Positions 15,827 through 23,486 of a DNA stretch of 64,000 nt are shown one piece after another. The stretch is taken from contig NZ_BAFK01000018.1 of NCBI RefSeq assembly GCF_000296695.1, positions 16,616-80,615 of the forward strand, read 5' to 3'. The position numbers and the translations under genes were made by a program. This DNA comes from Rheinheimera nanhaiensis E407-8 (GTDB lineage Bacteria; Pseudomonadota; Gammaproteobacteria; Enterobacterales; Alteromonadaceae). Numbering within the stretch: position 1 is the first letter of the stretch; each line of letters opens with the position of its first letter. The notes beneath the pieces were generated by a model that saw nothing but the letters and a program-made list of their open reading frames with translations, did not search any database and had not been told where the DNA came from.

Positions 15827-17164
15827 CTAAAACAACGCCTCCAGTAGCGCGCGCGGTAATTTACCCTGCGCATTGTACGGCAACGCCGTTAAATAACGAA
15901 ACCGCTTAGGTAGCAAGACCCGTTCAAAGCGTTGTAGCAGGTGCTGCCTGAGCAACTGATTCAGTGCCAGCTTACCCTGAGTCTGCAATACCGCCTGCCC
16001 GGCCGCTGATAACACAACGACCAGCGCCAGCTGTACTTTTGGCTGTTGCAGGATCAAGGCGGCAGCAGCACTAACCAGTTCACTGTGTTGGCAAAACTGT
16101 TCCAGCTCAGGCAGTGACAAACGTTTCTCTTCCAGTTTAACAATACGGTCCAACCGGCCTTGCAGCATAAAACTGTTGTCTGACAGCAACTGTACTTTGT
16201 CCTGCGTCTGGTAGCAGCCATTATCCGGCAGATGCGGTGATTGCAGCACTAAGGCGCCTCGCTCGTCGCTGGCCAGTTGTACACCGTTAAACGCCTGCCA
16301 CGGGCTGTTGCTATGCTGGCGCTGGCGAAAAGCAATGCCACCGGTTTCAGTACTGCCGAACACTTCTGTCGGCAGCAGCCCTAACGCCTGCTGATAGCGC
16401 GGCGGCACAACATCGGCTAAAGGGCCACCAGAGCTGAAAATAGCGCTGATCCTGTCAGCCAGCGGTGCCAGTTTAGTAATATCGTCAAAGCGCGCCAGAT
16501 GCGCCGGGCTGGCAACAAAAACAACCTTGTGTTGTTGCAATAAGGCTTGCCATTGTTCCAGATAGCTAAGCTGCTCAGGGTAAAACGGCCGGTTGTTGCA
16601 CAGTGGCCACAGCAAGCGAAACAGCAAACCGTAGATGTGCTGCAGCGACACTGTGCCGGCCACCAGTGTCACCTGTTGTAGCACAGCACCAAATTGCTGT
16701 TGCAGCGTCTGCACTTCGCACAGCAACTGTGACAGGCTTTTGCTGATCAGCTTAGGTGCGCCACTGGAGCCGGAGGTAAAAAAACTCAGCCGGCATTGCT
16801 TGCTTAACTGCAGTTGCAGCTCTGCTTGCGCTGTAGCCGGGTTTGCAGCGCCACTAAAGGTTTGCCCGGCCTGCCAGTCACAATGCTGTGCCGCCAGTGC
16901 CAGTGTGGCCGGTTGGCCATCGGCAGACAGCACTATATGCTTGCCGGCTATCGCCAGTGCCACCAGCCAGATACTAAACTGCAGGCCGTCCGGCTGATAT
17001 AGCAACACGCTATCGCCATCCTGCTGCAGGATATGTTGGTAACACTGCTGTACACTGTGATACCAGCGCTCATAGTTATAATGTTGGCCATGGCTGTCCA
17101 GTGCGATAATTTGCTGTGCCGACGCCCAGCTTAGCTGCCAGGTATTATTCTGTTGCTCTAACAC
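15827..17164 (-). CDS. apeH: Acyl/aryl-ACP ligase (AMP-forming), ApeH
   Basis: This 445-residue member of the ANL adenylating superfamily shows FFTSGSSGAPKLISKSL (the Thr/Ser/Gly-rich P-loop-like A3 motif near residues 131-147), EVFGSTETGGIAFRQ (A5) and a C-terminal LPYNAQGKLPRALLE with the conserved Lys. It would activate the aryl carboxylate made by the ammonia-lyase and load it on an ACP. It is somewhat shorter than typical acyl-CoA synthetases, as is usual for APE ligases. It starts with GTG 17164 inside the end of apeG. Confidence 0.86.
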   Translation of the reverse strand: MLEQQNNTWQLSWASAQQIIALDSHGQHYNYERWYHSVQQCYQHILQQDGDSVLLYQPDGLQFSIWLVALAIAGKHIVLSADGQPATLALAAQHCDWQAGQTFSGAANPATAQAELQLQLSKQCRLSFFTSGSSGAPKLISKSLSQLLCEVQTLQQQFGAVLQQVTLVAGTVSLQHIYGLLFRLLWPLCNNRPFYPEQLSYLEQWQALLQQHKVVFVASPAHLARFDDITKLAPLADRISAIFSSGGPLADVVPPRYQQALGLLPTEVFGSTETGGIAFRQRQHSNSPWQAFNGVQLASDERGALVLQSPHLPDNGCYQTQDKVQLLSDNSFMLQGRLDRIVKLEEKRLSLPELEQFCQHSELVSAAAALILQQPKVQLALVVVLSAAGQAVLQTQGKLALNQLLRQHLLQRFERVLLPKRFRYLTALPYNAQGKLPRALLEALF

Positions 17165-17699
17165 GACGTCTTACCAGCCATTCTGCTGCCATTAACAAAC
17201 CCATCAGCAGATAGGCAATAAAACCGTTATATAACACCCACAGATCCCAATCACCCCACCAAGCCGTCAGGGCCGCTATGCTGCCATTTAGTAGAAAAAA
17301 ACCACACCAGACCTGAGTCACTTTACGGGTATAGGCCACGCCTTTGGCATCCAGTTCACCTTCAACCAAACTCGCCAGCCGTTCAACCACCGTCGGCGGA
17401 TAACATAGCGACCAGCCAAACAGCAATAACATACCGCTGTTAACCCATACCGGGTAATACAGCATGGCTTGCTCGGCTTTACCCAGCACACTGGCAGCCA
17501 GCAGGATAATGGCGCTGAGTAAAAAGAAGCCGCGTTGTGACAGCGTACTTTGGCCAAATATCGCCTTCACCAATGCTATTAGCACCAGTGGCGTTAAGGC
17601 GGCTGTCGGATGCCAGTGACTGACCGCCCACCAGATGTAGAAGGGGTAAGCCAGCAGAGTCAGTTGCAACAGCACTTTGATCAAAGGATGTTGCAACAT
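17145..17699 (-). CDS. apeG: Integral membrane protein, ApeG
   Basis: The 184-residue product has about five or six hydrophobic segments (for example LLQLTLLAYPFYIWWAV, LTPLVLIALVKAIFG, GFFLLSAIILLAASVLG and a C-terminal YNGFIAYLLMGLLMAAEWLV), with a family-typical YPPTVVERLASLVEGEL loop. It matches the COG4648-type membrane protein always found between the ACPs and the ligase in APE loci. Its role is unknown. The ATG overlaps the apeF stop (ATGA) and its end overlaps apeH by 20 bases. Confidence 0.8.
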   Translation of the reverse strand: MLQHPLIKVLLQLTLLAYPFYIWWAVSHWHPTAALTPLVLIALVKAIFGQSTLSQRGFFLLSAIILLAASVLGKAEQAMLYYPVWVNSGMLLLFGWSLCYPPTVVERLASLVEGELDAKGVAYTRKVTQVWCGFFLLNGSIAALTAWWGDWDLWVLYNGFIAYLLMGLLMAAEWLVRRRVRATE

Positions 17700-17947
17700 C
17701 AGGCGTCGATCAGGGCGTATACTTCATCAACTACGTTAGCTACAGTGCGTACAGCTTTAAAGGCATCCGGTTCAATTTTCTTGCCGGTCAGCTCGCGCAG
17801 CTTTACTACCAGGTCAACGGCATCAATGCTGTCCAGATCCAGATCTTCGTACAAGTGAGCGCCCAGGTGTACCTGCTCTGCATCCAGTTCAAATTCCTTT
17901 ACCATTAGTTGTTGTAATACGGCAAAGATGTCCTGTTTTGTTTTCAT
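17699..17947 (-). CDS. apeF: Acyl carrier protein, ApeF
   Basis: The 82-residue acidic protein has the carrier motif YEDLDLDSIDAVDLV, whose Ser (near residue 37) receives the 4'-phosphopantetheine arm. It holds growing polyene intermediates together with the second ACP encoded upstream. Length and pI-like composition are normal for type II ACPs. The neighbouring PPTase gene on the opposite strand (19913) is a plausible activating enzyme. Confidence 0.9.
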   Translation of the reverse strand: MKTKQDIFAVLQQLMVKEFELDAEQVHLGAHLYEDLDLDSIDAVDLVVKLRELTGKKIEPDAFKAVRTVANVVDEVYALIDA

Positions 17948-17961
17948 TGTTGTTGCTCCGG

Positions 17962-18219
17962 TTACTGCTGCTGTTGCTGCACATAAAGCGCCAGATTACT
18001 GATGCTGGCAAAGTGCTGTTTATTTTGTTCGGCGTTGGCGTCGGGTTTAATCTGGTATTTTTTCTTTAACGCCTGGCCCAGTTCTAAAGCGTCGATTGAA
18101 TCCAGCCCAAGGCCGTCACCAAATAAGGGCGCGTCATCATCTATATCTGCGGCAGTAATATCTTCCAGCTCCAGCGTTTCGATGATCAGTTGTTTTAGTT
18201 CGTGTTTTAAAGCGTCCAT
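17962..18219 (-). CDS. apeE: Acyl carrier protein, ApeE
   Basis: The 85-residue carrier protein has FGDGLGLDSIDALELGQAL with the modified Ser near residue 40. It is clearly different from the adjacent ApeF ACP, and APE loci normally carry such a pair. It starts 2 bases after the stop of the apeD acyltransferase and ends with a Gln-rich tail. One ACP is thought to take the aryl starter and the other the extender chain; the sequence does not tell which. Confidence 0.9.
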   Translation of the reverse strand: MDALKHELKQLIIETLELEDITAADIDDDAPLFGDGLGLDSIDALELGQALKKKYQIKPDANAEQNKQHFASISNLALYVQQQQQ

Positions 18220-18221
18220 AG

Positions 18222-18983
18222 TTAACTCAATACCTGCTGATAAAAACCTTGTAAATCCCTTGTCAGCTGTCTGGCAGCAAGCGAAGGGGACGACAGATTA
18301 CGGTAGCTTTGTACCGCTATCGGTTTAATAAAGTGAATAGCCAATGTCGGCTTGCGCTTGGGTACGTTATACCAGTGTTCTTCTTTGGTCAGGGTGCTGG
18401 GCTGGCAACTGATGCGCAGTGCCAGATAATCACAGCCTGAGCGCAGCGCTATATTGGCCGCGCCGCGTTGAAACTGCAGTGCCTGGCCAGGCTTGCTGCG
18501 TGTGCCCTCCGGAAAAATAATCAGGTTGTTACCCTGTGCCAACGAGGCCGCGCAGTCATCCAGCAACTGATCCGGATCAGCATTACTGATATAGCCGGTA
18601 CTGCTGATCACACCGCGCATAAAGGGGTTGCGAAACAGCTGCGCCTTTACCACGCAGTCAGCATTAGGCGTCATGGCGATTAAGGCAACCACATCAATCA
18701 GGCTGGGGTGGTTGGCAATAATAATCCGGCCACGCGCCTGGCGCAGCGTTTGCTCGGCGCTAAAATCAAAATTAAAGATCTGTAGCCACTGCATCAACTT
18801 GATAAAGCTGCGAAAAGTAAGATGCACTGTATGGCGGGCGCGGCGTTTACGTTGTTCGGCATCACGGATGATACAACGCTGTAATGGCAACACAGTAACT
18901 GACAATAAAACGCTACCGACACCAAAGGCAATAAAGCAAAAGCCGGTGGCCAAAATGCGATACCAGTGATTCAGTGCTTGCAT
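18222..18983 (-). CDS. apeD: 1-acyl-glycerol-3-phosphate acyltransferase-like, ApeD
   Basis: The 253-residue protein has an N-terminal membrane helix (LATGFCFIAFGVGSVLLSV) and the PlsC motifs: IIANHPSLIDVV (NHxxxxD near residues 92-98) and IFPEGTRSKPGQALQFQRGAA (EGTR near residue 160). It transfers acyl groups to a phospholipid-type acceptor at the inner membrane, probably in building the lipid anchor of the pigment. It lies 3 bases after apeC. Confidence 0.85.
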   Translation of the reverse strand: MQALNHWYRILATGFCFIAFGVGSVLLSVTVLPLQRCIIRDAEQRKRRARHTVHLTFRSFIKLMQWLQIFNFDFSAEQTLRQARGRIIIANHPSLIDVVALIAMTPNADCVVKAQLFRNPFMRGVISSTGYISNADPDQLLDDCAASLAQGNNLIIFPEGTRSKPGQALQFQRGAANIALRSGCDYLALRISCQPSTLTKEEHWYNVPKRKPTLAIHFIKPIAVQSYRNLSSPSLAARQLTRDLQGFYQQVLS

Positions 18984-18986
18984 CTA

Positions 18987-19697
18987 TCAGCCCCTTTGCC
19001 ACTGCCACAGACATTGACGACCGGCTATGCTGACTGACTGACATTGGTGCTGCAGCCAGGGTAATAATTGCTGCGTTTGTTGCTCAGATGCCAGCTGCGT
19101 CGGTGCACTGTGGCGGCTGAAGCAGACTTTCTCGCCGTCACTGCGGCTAAGTAACAACGCCAGTGCCACCGGTTGTGCCGGGTCCTGACAATACTGTTGA
19201 TACACTTGCGGCACAGGCTCATCGGCATACAGCACCAACACCTGACTGAGGCCAGGCTCAGTTTGTAGCCTTGCGGCCGCTTCCAACACCGCATAGTGCA
19301 GGCTATCAGCCCCAGCGGCTATGGCATTACTATCGGCGCGGTTTTGGCTGAATAAACTTAACTGGCCAATAATGGCATTGTGCACTGACAAAGCGAATTG
19401 CGTCGGAGACAGCGCTTCTTGCTGTGCCACCTGCTGCAACAATCCCAGCGTTTTATGTAGATCGCCATGACGGGAGGCAAAAATCGTACTGATCTGTTGT
19501 TGCACTACTGACGTATCAGTGTTTGCTTGCAATTGTAAGGCAACCTCAAACGTCAGCTTGGTCAGTTTGCTTAAACGGCGGCGGGTCATGGCTGGCACCT
19601 TTGTCAAGTCAGGCACAGAACAAGCACCCAAGCCGGCATCACCCTGGGTTAAATCCGGCGTCCATACCGCCCAGTCGGTTAAGAAAAATTCCATCAC
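18987..19697 (-). CDS. apeC: Beta-ketoacyl synthase-like chain-length factor, ApeC
   Basis: The 236-residue protein resembles the N-terminal half of a ketosynthase (family of 'beta-ketoacyl synthase-like N-terminal domain' proteins): RRRLSKLTKLTFEVALQL and SVHNAIIGQLSLFSQNR occupy the places of the KS fold, but no nucleophilic Cys motif or paired His motifs are present. This is the expected form of ApeC, the inactive partner of ApeO. It is the first gene of the 17-kb operon; upstream (19698-19912) is the divergent promoter region shared with the PPTase gene, in which I recognise no specific operator. Confidence 0.82.
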   Translation of the reverse strand: MMEFFLTDWAVWTPDLTQGDAGLGACSVPDLTKVPAMTRRRLSKLTKLTFEVALQLQANTDTSVVQQQISTIFASRHGDLHKTLGLLQQVAQQEALSPTQFALSVHNAIIGQLSLFSQNRADSNAIAAGADSLHYAVLEAAARLQTEPGLSQVLVLYADEPVPQVYQQYCQDPAQPVALALLLSRSDGEKVCFSRHSAPTQLASEQQTQQLLPWLQHQCQSVSIAGRQCLWQWQRG

Positions 19698-19912
19698 AAG
19701 TTACTACTCAGTACGCTAAGATTTAAGCCGCCAAAAACCGCATATCATATATAAAACGGAGGCTAAAAGTAAATAAAGATGCTGTTTAAATCTACTTTGC
19801 TATCAGGATACAATCGGATTTATTACTACCGGACCAGCCATAATCATTCACTTATGTTAGCTCGCCGGCCATTATAAAATTTAACGACATCGCAAGCGCC
19901 GGGTTATTAATT

Positions 19913-20488
19913 ATGATTAGCTTCGCCTACCGTCTTACGCTACAGACGCCAGAACAATGCAAACCCTGGCTCACCGCAGCTGAATGGCAGTACAGTCAAG
20001 GGTTAAGCGCAAAACGACAGGCGGAATTCAGTAACGGCAGAACTTTGGCGCGCAAAATGTTGATGCAGAACAATCTGCTGACAATAGCCGACATCGCTAT
20101 CGACCTGCCATCGGAAAGTGCGCCCCGGCTGTTAGTACAGCGCAAAAAGATGCAGCTAAGTATAAGCCACAGCGGCACAGCTATTGCGGTTGCCCTTAGT
20201 GACCAACCCATAGGACTGGATATAGAGCAGATAAAGTGTCGTGACATTAAGGCGCTGACCGAACAACTGCCGGCAATGGCTGGCGTAACAACATTACAAC
20301 AGTTTTATCAGCGTTGGACTGGCTGTGAAGCCTACAGCAAATATAGCGCTGACTCTATCTGGCAGACTCTGCAACGGCCTTTGCCAAAACAGATCTCGTT
20401 GTATTACTTGCCTTTATCAGACTATATGCTTTGCTTATGTTATCGCAAAAGTGATGTAGCAATACAAAACATCGGGGAACTACGATGA
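19913..20488 (+). CDS. 4'-phosphopantetheinyl transferase, Sfp family
   Basis: The 191-residue protein has the three Sfp-type marks: SISHS at 83-87, GLDIE at 101-105 with the Mg-binding Asp, and WTGCEAYSK at 135-143 (family form WTxKEAxxK). The Lys before the catalytic Glu is replaced by Cys, a variation to note, while Glu139 and the last Lys are kept. It transfers the phosphopantetheine arm from CoA to carrier proteins, presumably ApeE and ApeF, which are encoded divergently. Its stop overlaps the start of the next gene. Confidence 0.86.
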   Translation: MISFAYRLTLQTPEQCKPWLTAAEWQYSQGLSAKRQAEFSNGRTLARKMLMQNNLLTIADIAIDLPSESAPRLLVQRKKMQLSISHSGTAIAVALSDQPIGLDIEQIKCRDIKALTEQLPAMAGVTTLQQFYQRWTGCEAYSKYSADSIWQTLQRPLPKQISLYYLPLSDYMLCLCYRKSDVAIQNIGELR

Positions 20489-20727
20489 ACTTTATTATGT
20501 TTTTAATTATCGGCGCTATCGCCGGCTGGCTAGCCGGTACCATTATGAAAGGCCGTGGCTTTGGCTTACTGGGCAATATGGTGGTGGGTATTGTTGGCGC
20601 CTTTATTGGCGGCTTTTTATTCAGCGCGGTGGGGCTGGCCTCTTATGGCTTAGTGGGCTCGCTGATCACGGCTACCGTTGGCGCTGTAGTACTGCTGTTC
20701 TTAATCGGCTTAATTAAAAAAACCTAG
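20485..20727 (+). CDS. GlsB/YeaQ/YmgE-family small membrane protein
   Basis: The 80-residue protein is almost entirely hydrophobic with the family pattern: IGAIAGWLAGTIMKGRGFGLLGNMVVGIVGAFIGGFLF. That signature identifies the transglycosylase-associated (GlsB/YeaQ) stress-linked membrane proteins with three helices. It overlaps the PPTase gene by ATGA, so the two are probably co-translated, although no functional link is known. It converges on the DUF1289 gene 6 bases downstream. Confidence 0.9.
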   Translation: MNFIMFLIIGAIAGWLAGTIMKGRGFGLLGNMVVGIVGAFIGGFLFSAVGLASYGLVGSLITATVGAVVLLFLIGLIKKT

Positions 20728-20733
20728 CTTGGG

Positions 20734-20976
20734 TTAAAACAAATCCAGTGACTCGCCACTTGGCCGAGCGTCCTGCTCTTTTTTCGCTTTAGCATTAAGC
20801 CGCGCCCGGCGCTGTGCCAGTAGTTTCAGAATGTGGGCGCGCTCTTCCACCGGCTTTTGGTGCCAGTTAAAACGTTCCTCACGCGAGCGCAGACAGCCAA
20901 TGCAATAGCCACGGCTGTTGCTTTGGCACACGCCGATACAAGGATTGGGCAGGTCAAACAGCTCTAACTGATCCAC
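20734..20976 (-). CDS. DUF1289 Cys-rich small protein
   Basis: The 80-residue protein has the DUF1289 signature NPCIGVCQSNSRGYCIGCLRSREE: four Cys residues in a C-x3-C-x7-C-x2-C array, followed by a basic C-terminal helix. Such a Cys set probably binds zinc or an Fe-S cluster. The function is unknown. The gene is transcribed alone toward the PPTase/GlsB pair. Confidence 0.88.
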   Translation of the reverse strand: MDQLELFDLPNPCIGVCQSNSRGYCIGCLRSREERFNWHQKPVEERAHILKLLAQRRARLNAKAKKEQDARPSGESLDLF

Positions 20977-21064
20977 GCTACTACCGCACTGGTTAATGAG
21001 TAGTTTAAGTGTACGTTGTGACTAACGTTGCGTGCAAATGGCTATGCATTCGGCCTAACAGCGT

Positions 21065-21161
21065 AAACCGGATTGCTCTAAGACAACCGTTGACGGCATG
21101 GATGCCGGAATCGAGCCTACAGGGACGTATTCACGGCGTGTTGTCGTGGGCAATCCGGTTT
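21065..21161 (-). repeat. Structured dispersed repeat, copy A
   Basis: The stretch 20977-21325 has no gene; it holds this element and the ilv promoter/leader region. AAACCGGATTGC (21065-21076) and GCAATCCGGTTT (21150-21161) are a perfect 12-bp inverted repeat, with an inner pair GACAAC (21082-21087) / GTTGTC (21140-21145) and a central palindrome GGCATGGATGCC (21095-21106). On the minus strand it shares CAACACGCCGTGAA, TCCCTGnnGGCTCGATT and CAACGGTTGnCTTAGAG with copy B at 41726-41877. Confidence 0.75.
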
Positions 21162-21325
21162 TAAGCCTTCACTAATGGTTGTTCAACTGACTATTTTTTA
21201 GCTAATCACAAAAATCTGTTGACTTCAGACTGATAGACGGCTATTTCTAATAGCAATTCGATCTGCCTGACAGATCAATATAACTAAAACGATTTTTAAC
21301 CAAGTAAATAAGTAAGAATCATAAA

Positions 21326-21415
21326 ATGCGTTTAGCTGCTGTTCTGAACATTATTGTCCTCGTGGTCGTGGTGATTATTAATCTCCGCGGGGGCGGTGTT
21401 TTGGAAAAAAAGTAG
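21326..21415 (+). CDS. ilvL: ilv operon leader peptide IlvL
   Basis: A 29-codon frame (ATG 21326, stop TAG 21413) encodes a peptide that begins MRLAAVLN and continues with IIVLVVVVIINL. It is packed with Ile, Val and Leu codons, the regulatory amino acids of this operon. It lies just before a strong attenuator hairpin and 100 bases before ilvG. Ribosome stalling at these codons when charged tRNAs are scarce is the known control mechanism for ilvGMEDA-type operons. The gene is too short for most gene callers. Confidence 0.88.
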   Translation: MRLAAVLNIIVLVVVVIINLRGGGVLEKK

Positions 21416-21434
21416 CCTAAAAAGCGAATTCCAA

Positions 21435-21468
21435 CAAAACCCCCGCTCCGCAAGGACCGGGGGTTTTG
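21435..21468 (+). terminator. ilv attenuator
   Basis: CAAAACCCCC (21435-21444) pairs perfectly with GGGGGTTTTG (21459-21468). The stem continues inward with a G-C pair and, after one mismatch, TCC/GGA closing a GCAA loop. Located between ilvL and ilvG, it is the Rho-independent attenuator that would be bypassed when ilvL translation stalls. Confidence 0.87.
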
Positions 21469-21518
21469 TCGTTTCCGGGCCTTGAAAAAAGCGGTTTAGC
21501 ATAACAAGGATACAGAAA

Positions 21519-23174
21519 ATGAAAGGCGCAGAATTGGTACTTAAGGTGCTGCAACAACACGGGGTCGATAGCATTTTCGGCTACCCCGGCGGTGCCATTA
21601 TGCCGATTTACGATGCACTGTATCAAAGCAGCGTTAAACACTATCTGTGCCGCCATGAACAGGGCGGTGCCTTTTCCGCCATCGGCTATGCCCGTGCTTC
21701 CGGCAAGGTAGGCGTCTGTATGGCGACCTCAGGCCCGGGCGCCACCAACTTAATCACCTCACTGGCCGATGCAATGTTGGACTCGGTACCAGTGGTGGCC
21801 ATTACCGGCCAGGTGTCACAAGCGGTAATGGGCACTGACGCCTTTCAGGAAATTGATGTTTTGGGCTTAAGCCTGGCCGTCACCAAACACAGCTTTATGG
21901 TGCGCAGTGTCGACGAGCTGGCCGCCACGCTAAACGACGCCTTTGCCATCGCCCTAAGCGGTCGCCCCGGCCCGGTGCTGGTGGATATCCCCAAAGATGT
22001 ACAGCTGGCAGAGCTTGATTATCAGCCTGAAGCTACCACCAGCGTTAGGCCTGTGCCTGTTGCTACTTCACTGGCCAATGCGGCTAAAGCCCGGGCCTTA
22101 ATTGCTGGTGCGAAAAAACCTGTCGCCTATATTGGCGGTGGTGTGCATATGGCCGGCGCCATGCCACAGCTGCAGCAGTTTTTAGCGGCTAACCCTATGC
22201 CGTCGGTTACTACGTTAAAAGCTATGGGTTCGGTGGCGAAAGACAACGCGCATTACCTGGGCATGCTGGGCATGCACGGCACTCAGGCGGCGAATTTAGC
22301 GGTGCAGCAGTGCGATTTACTGATCTGTTTAGGTGCCCGTTTTGATGACCGGGTCACCGGCAACCTGCAAAAGTTCGCCCCGCTGGCCAAAGTCATTCAT
22401 GTTGATATCGACCCGGCTGAAATTAACAAGGTACGCTTTGCCGATGCCGCCCTGCTGGGCGATATGCAGCAAATATTACCGGCTATATCTGCCGGCACTG
22501 ACTGCGCAGACTGGCTAAACCATTGTGCCCAGTTAAAGCAGCAATACGGCTGGCGCTATGACCACCCGGGCGAGCGCATTTATGCGCCCTTGATGTTAAA
22601 GCAATTAAGTGAGCGGATGCCGGATAACAGCGTAGTGGCCTGCGATGTGGGCCAGCACCAGATGTGGGTAGCGCAGCATATGCGCTTTAGCCACCCGCGT
22701 AACCATTTATCCAGCGGCGGTTTAGGCACTATGGGCTTTGGCCTGCCGGCCGCTATCGGTGCCAAGTTAGCCCGGCCGCAAGATACGGTAATCACGGTAA
22801 CCGGCGATGGCTCTTTTATGATGAATGTGCAGGAGCTGGCGACCATCAAGCGGTTTCGGCTGCCGGTAAAAATAGTCGTTATTGATAACCAACGCCTGGG
22901 CATGGTGAAACAGTGGCAACAGCTGTTCTTTAATGCGCGCTACAGCGAAACCGATTTATCTGACAACCCGGATTTTGTTGCGCTGGCTGCCGCCTTTGCC
23001 ATACCGGGCCACTGTATAACGCGCAAAGATGAAGTAGAAAGCGCACTGGAAGCCATGTTTACCTGGCCCGGCCCTTATCTGCTGCATGTGTGTATTGATG
23101 ATAAAGACAACGTTTGGCCGTTAGTACCGCCGGGCGCCGCTAATGAAGACATGATCACGGAGGCAAAAGCATGA
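21519..23174 (+). CDS. ilvG: Acetolactate synthase II large subunit
   Basis: The 551-residue thiamine-diphosphate enzyme has [15 protein letters not shown] at the N-terminus, the cofactor-activating Glu in RHEQGG (near residue 47), and the ThDP/Mg motif [12 protein letters not shown] near residue 428. It condenses pyruvate with pyruvate or 2-oxobutyrate, the first shared step of Ile/Val synthesis. Uninterrupted length shows the gene is intact, unlike the frameshifted ilvG of E. coli K-12. It starts after AAGGATACAGAAA and overlaps ilvM by ATGA. Confidence 0.96.
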   Translation: MKGAELVLKVLQQHGVDSIFGYPGGAIMPIYDALYQSSVKHYLCRHEQGGAFSAIGYARASGKVGVCMATSGPGATNLITSLADAMLDSVPVVAITGQVSQAVMGTDAFQEIDVLGLSLAVTKHSFMVRSVDELAATLNDAFAIALSGRPGPVLVDIPKDVQLAELDYQPEATTSVRPVPVATSLANAAKARALIAGAKKPVAYIGGGVHMAGAMPQLQQFLAANPMPSVTTLKAMGSVAKDNAHYLGMLGMHGTQAANLAVQQCDLLICLGARFDDRVTGNLQKFAPLAKVIHVDIDPAEINKVRFADAALLGDMQQILPAISAGTDCADWLNHCAQLKQQYGWRYDHPGERIYAPLMLKQLSERMPDNSVVACDVGQHQMWVAQHMRFSHPRNHLSSGGLGTMGFGLPAAIGAKLARPQDTVITVTGDGSFMMNVQELATIKRFRLPVKIVVIDNQRLGMVKQWQQLFFNARYSETDLSDNPDFVALAAAFAIPGHCITRKDEVESALEAMFTWPGPYLLHVCIDDKDNVWPLVPPGAANEDMITEAKA

Positions 23175-23425
23175 ACCATATCCTGCATATCACCGCCAGT
23201 AATACCCCGGCCGTTGTTGAACGCCTGTTACAGGTGACCCGCTATCGCGGTTATCAGCTGACCGGCCTGCAAATGACACCGCGCGCAGACAGCCGCAGTG
23301 TGGCGATAAGATTAAGCGTTAGCGGCGACAAGCCGATTCATTTATTAACCAGTCAGTTGCATAAGCTGTATGACGTGCAGCAACTGGAACTGGCTGGCAG
23401 TGAGCTGGCGGTATTAAGCGCCTGA
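23171..23425 (+). CDS. ilvM: Acetolactate synthase II small subunit
   Basis: The 84-residue protein consists of a single ACT-like regulatory domain: [25 protein letters not shown] and [19 protein letters not shown]. It pairs with IlvG. Size and position directly after ilvG (4-base overlap) are standard for IlvM. It ends 61 bases before ilvD. Confidence 0.92.
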   Translation: MNHILHITASNTPAVVERLLQVTRYRGYQLTGLQMTPRADSRSVAIRLSVSGDKPIHLLTSQLHKLYDVQQLELAGSELAVLSA

Positions 23426-23486
23426 GCCCAATATTAACTCCAGCTAACCCTATACTTTTTATTTACCGAACACACGGAGTACCACA

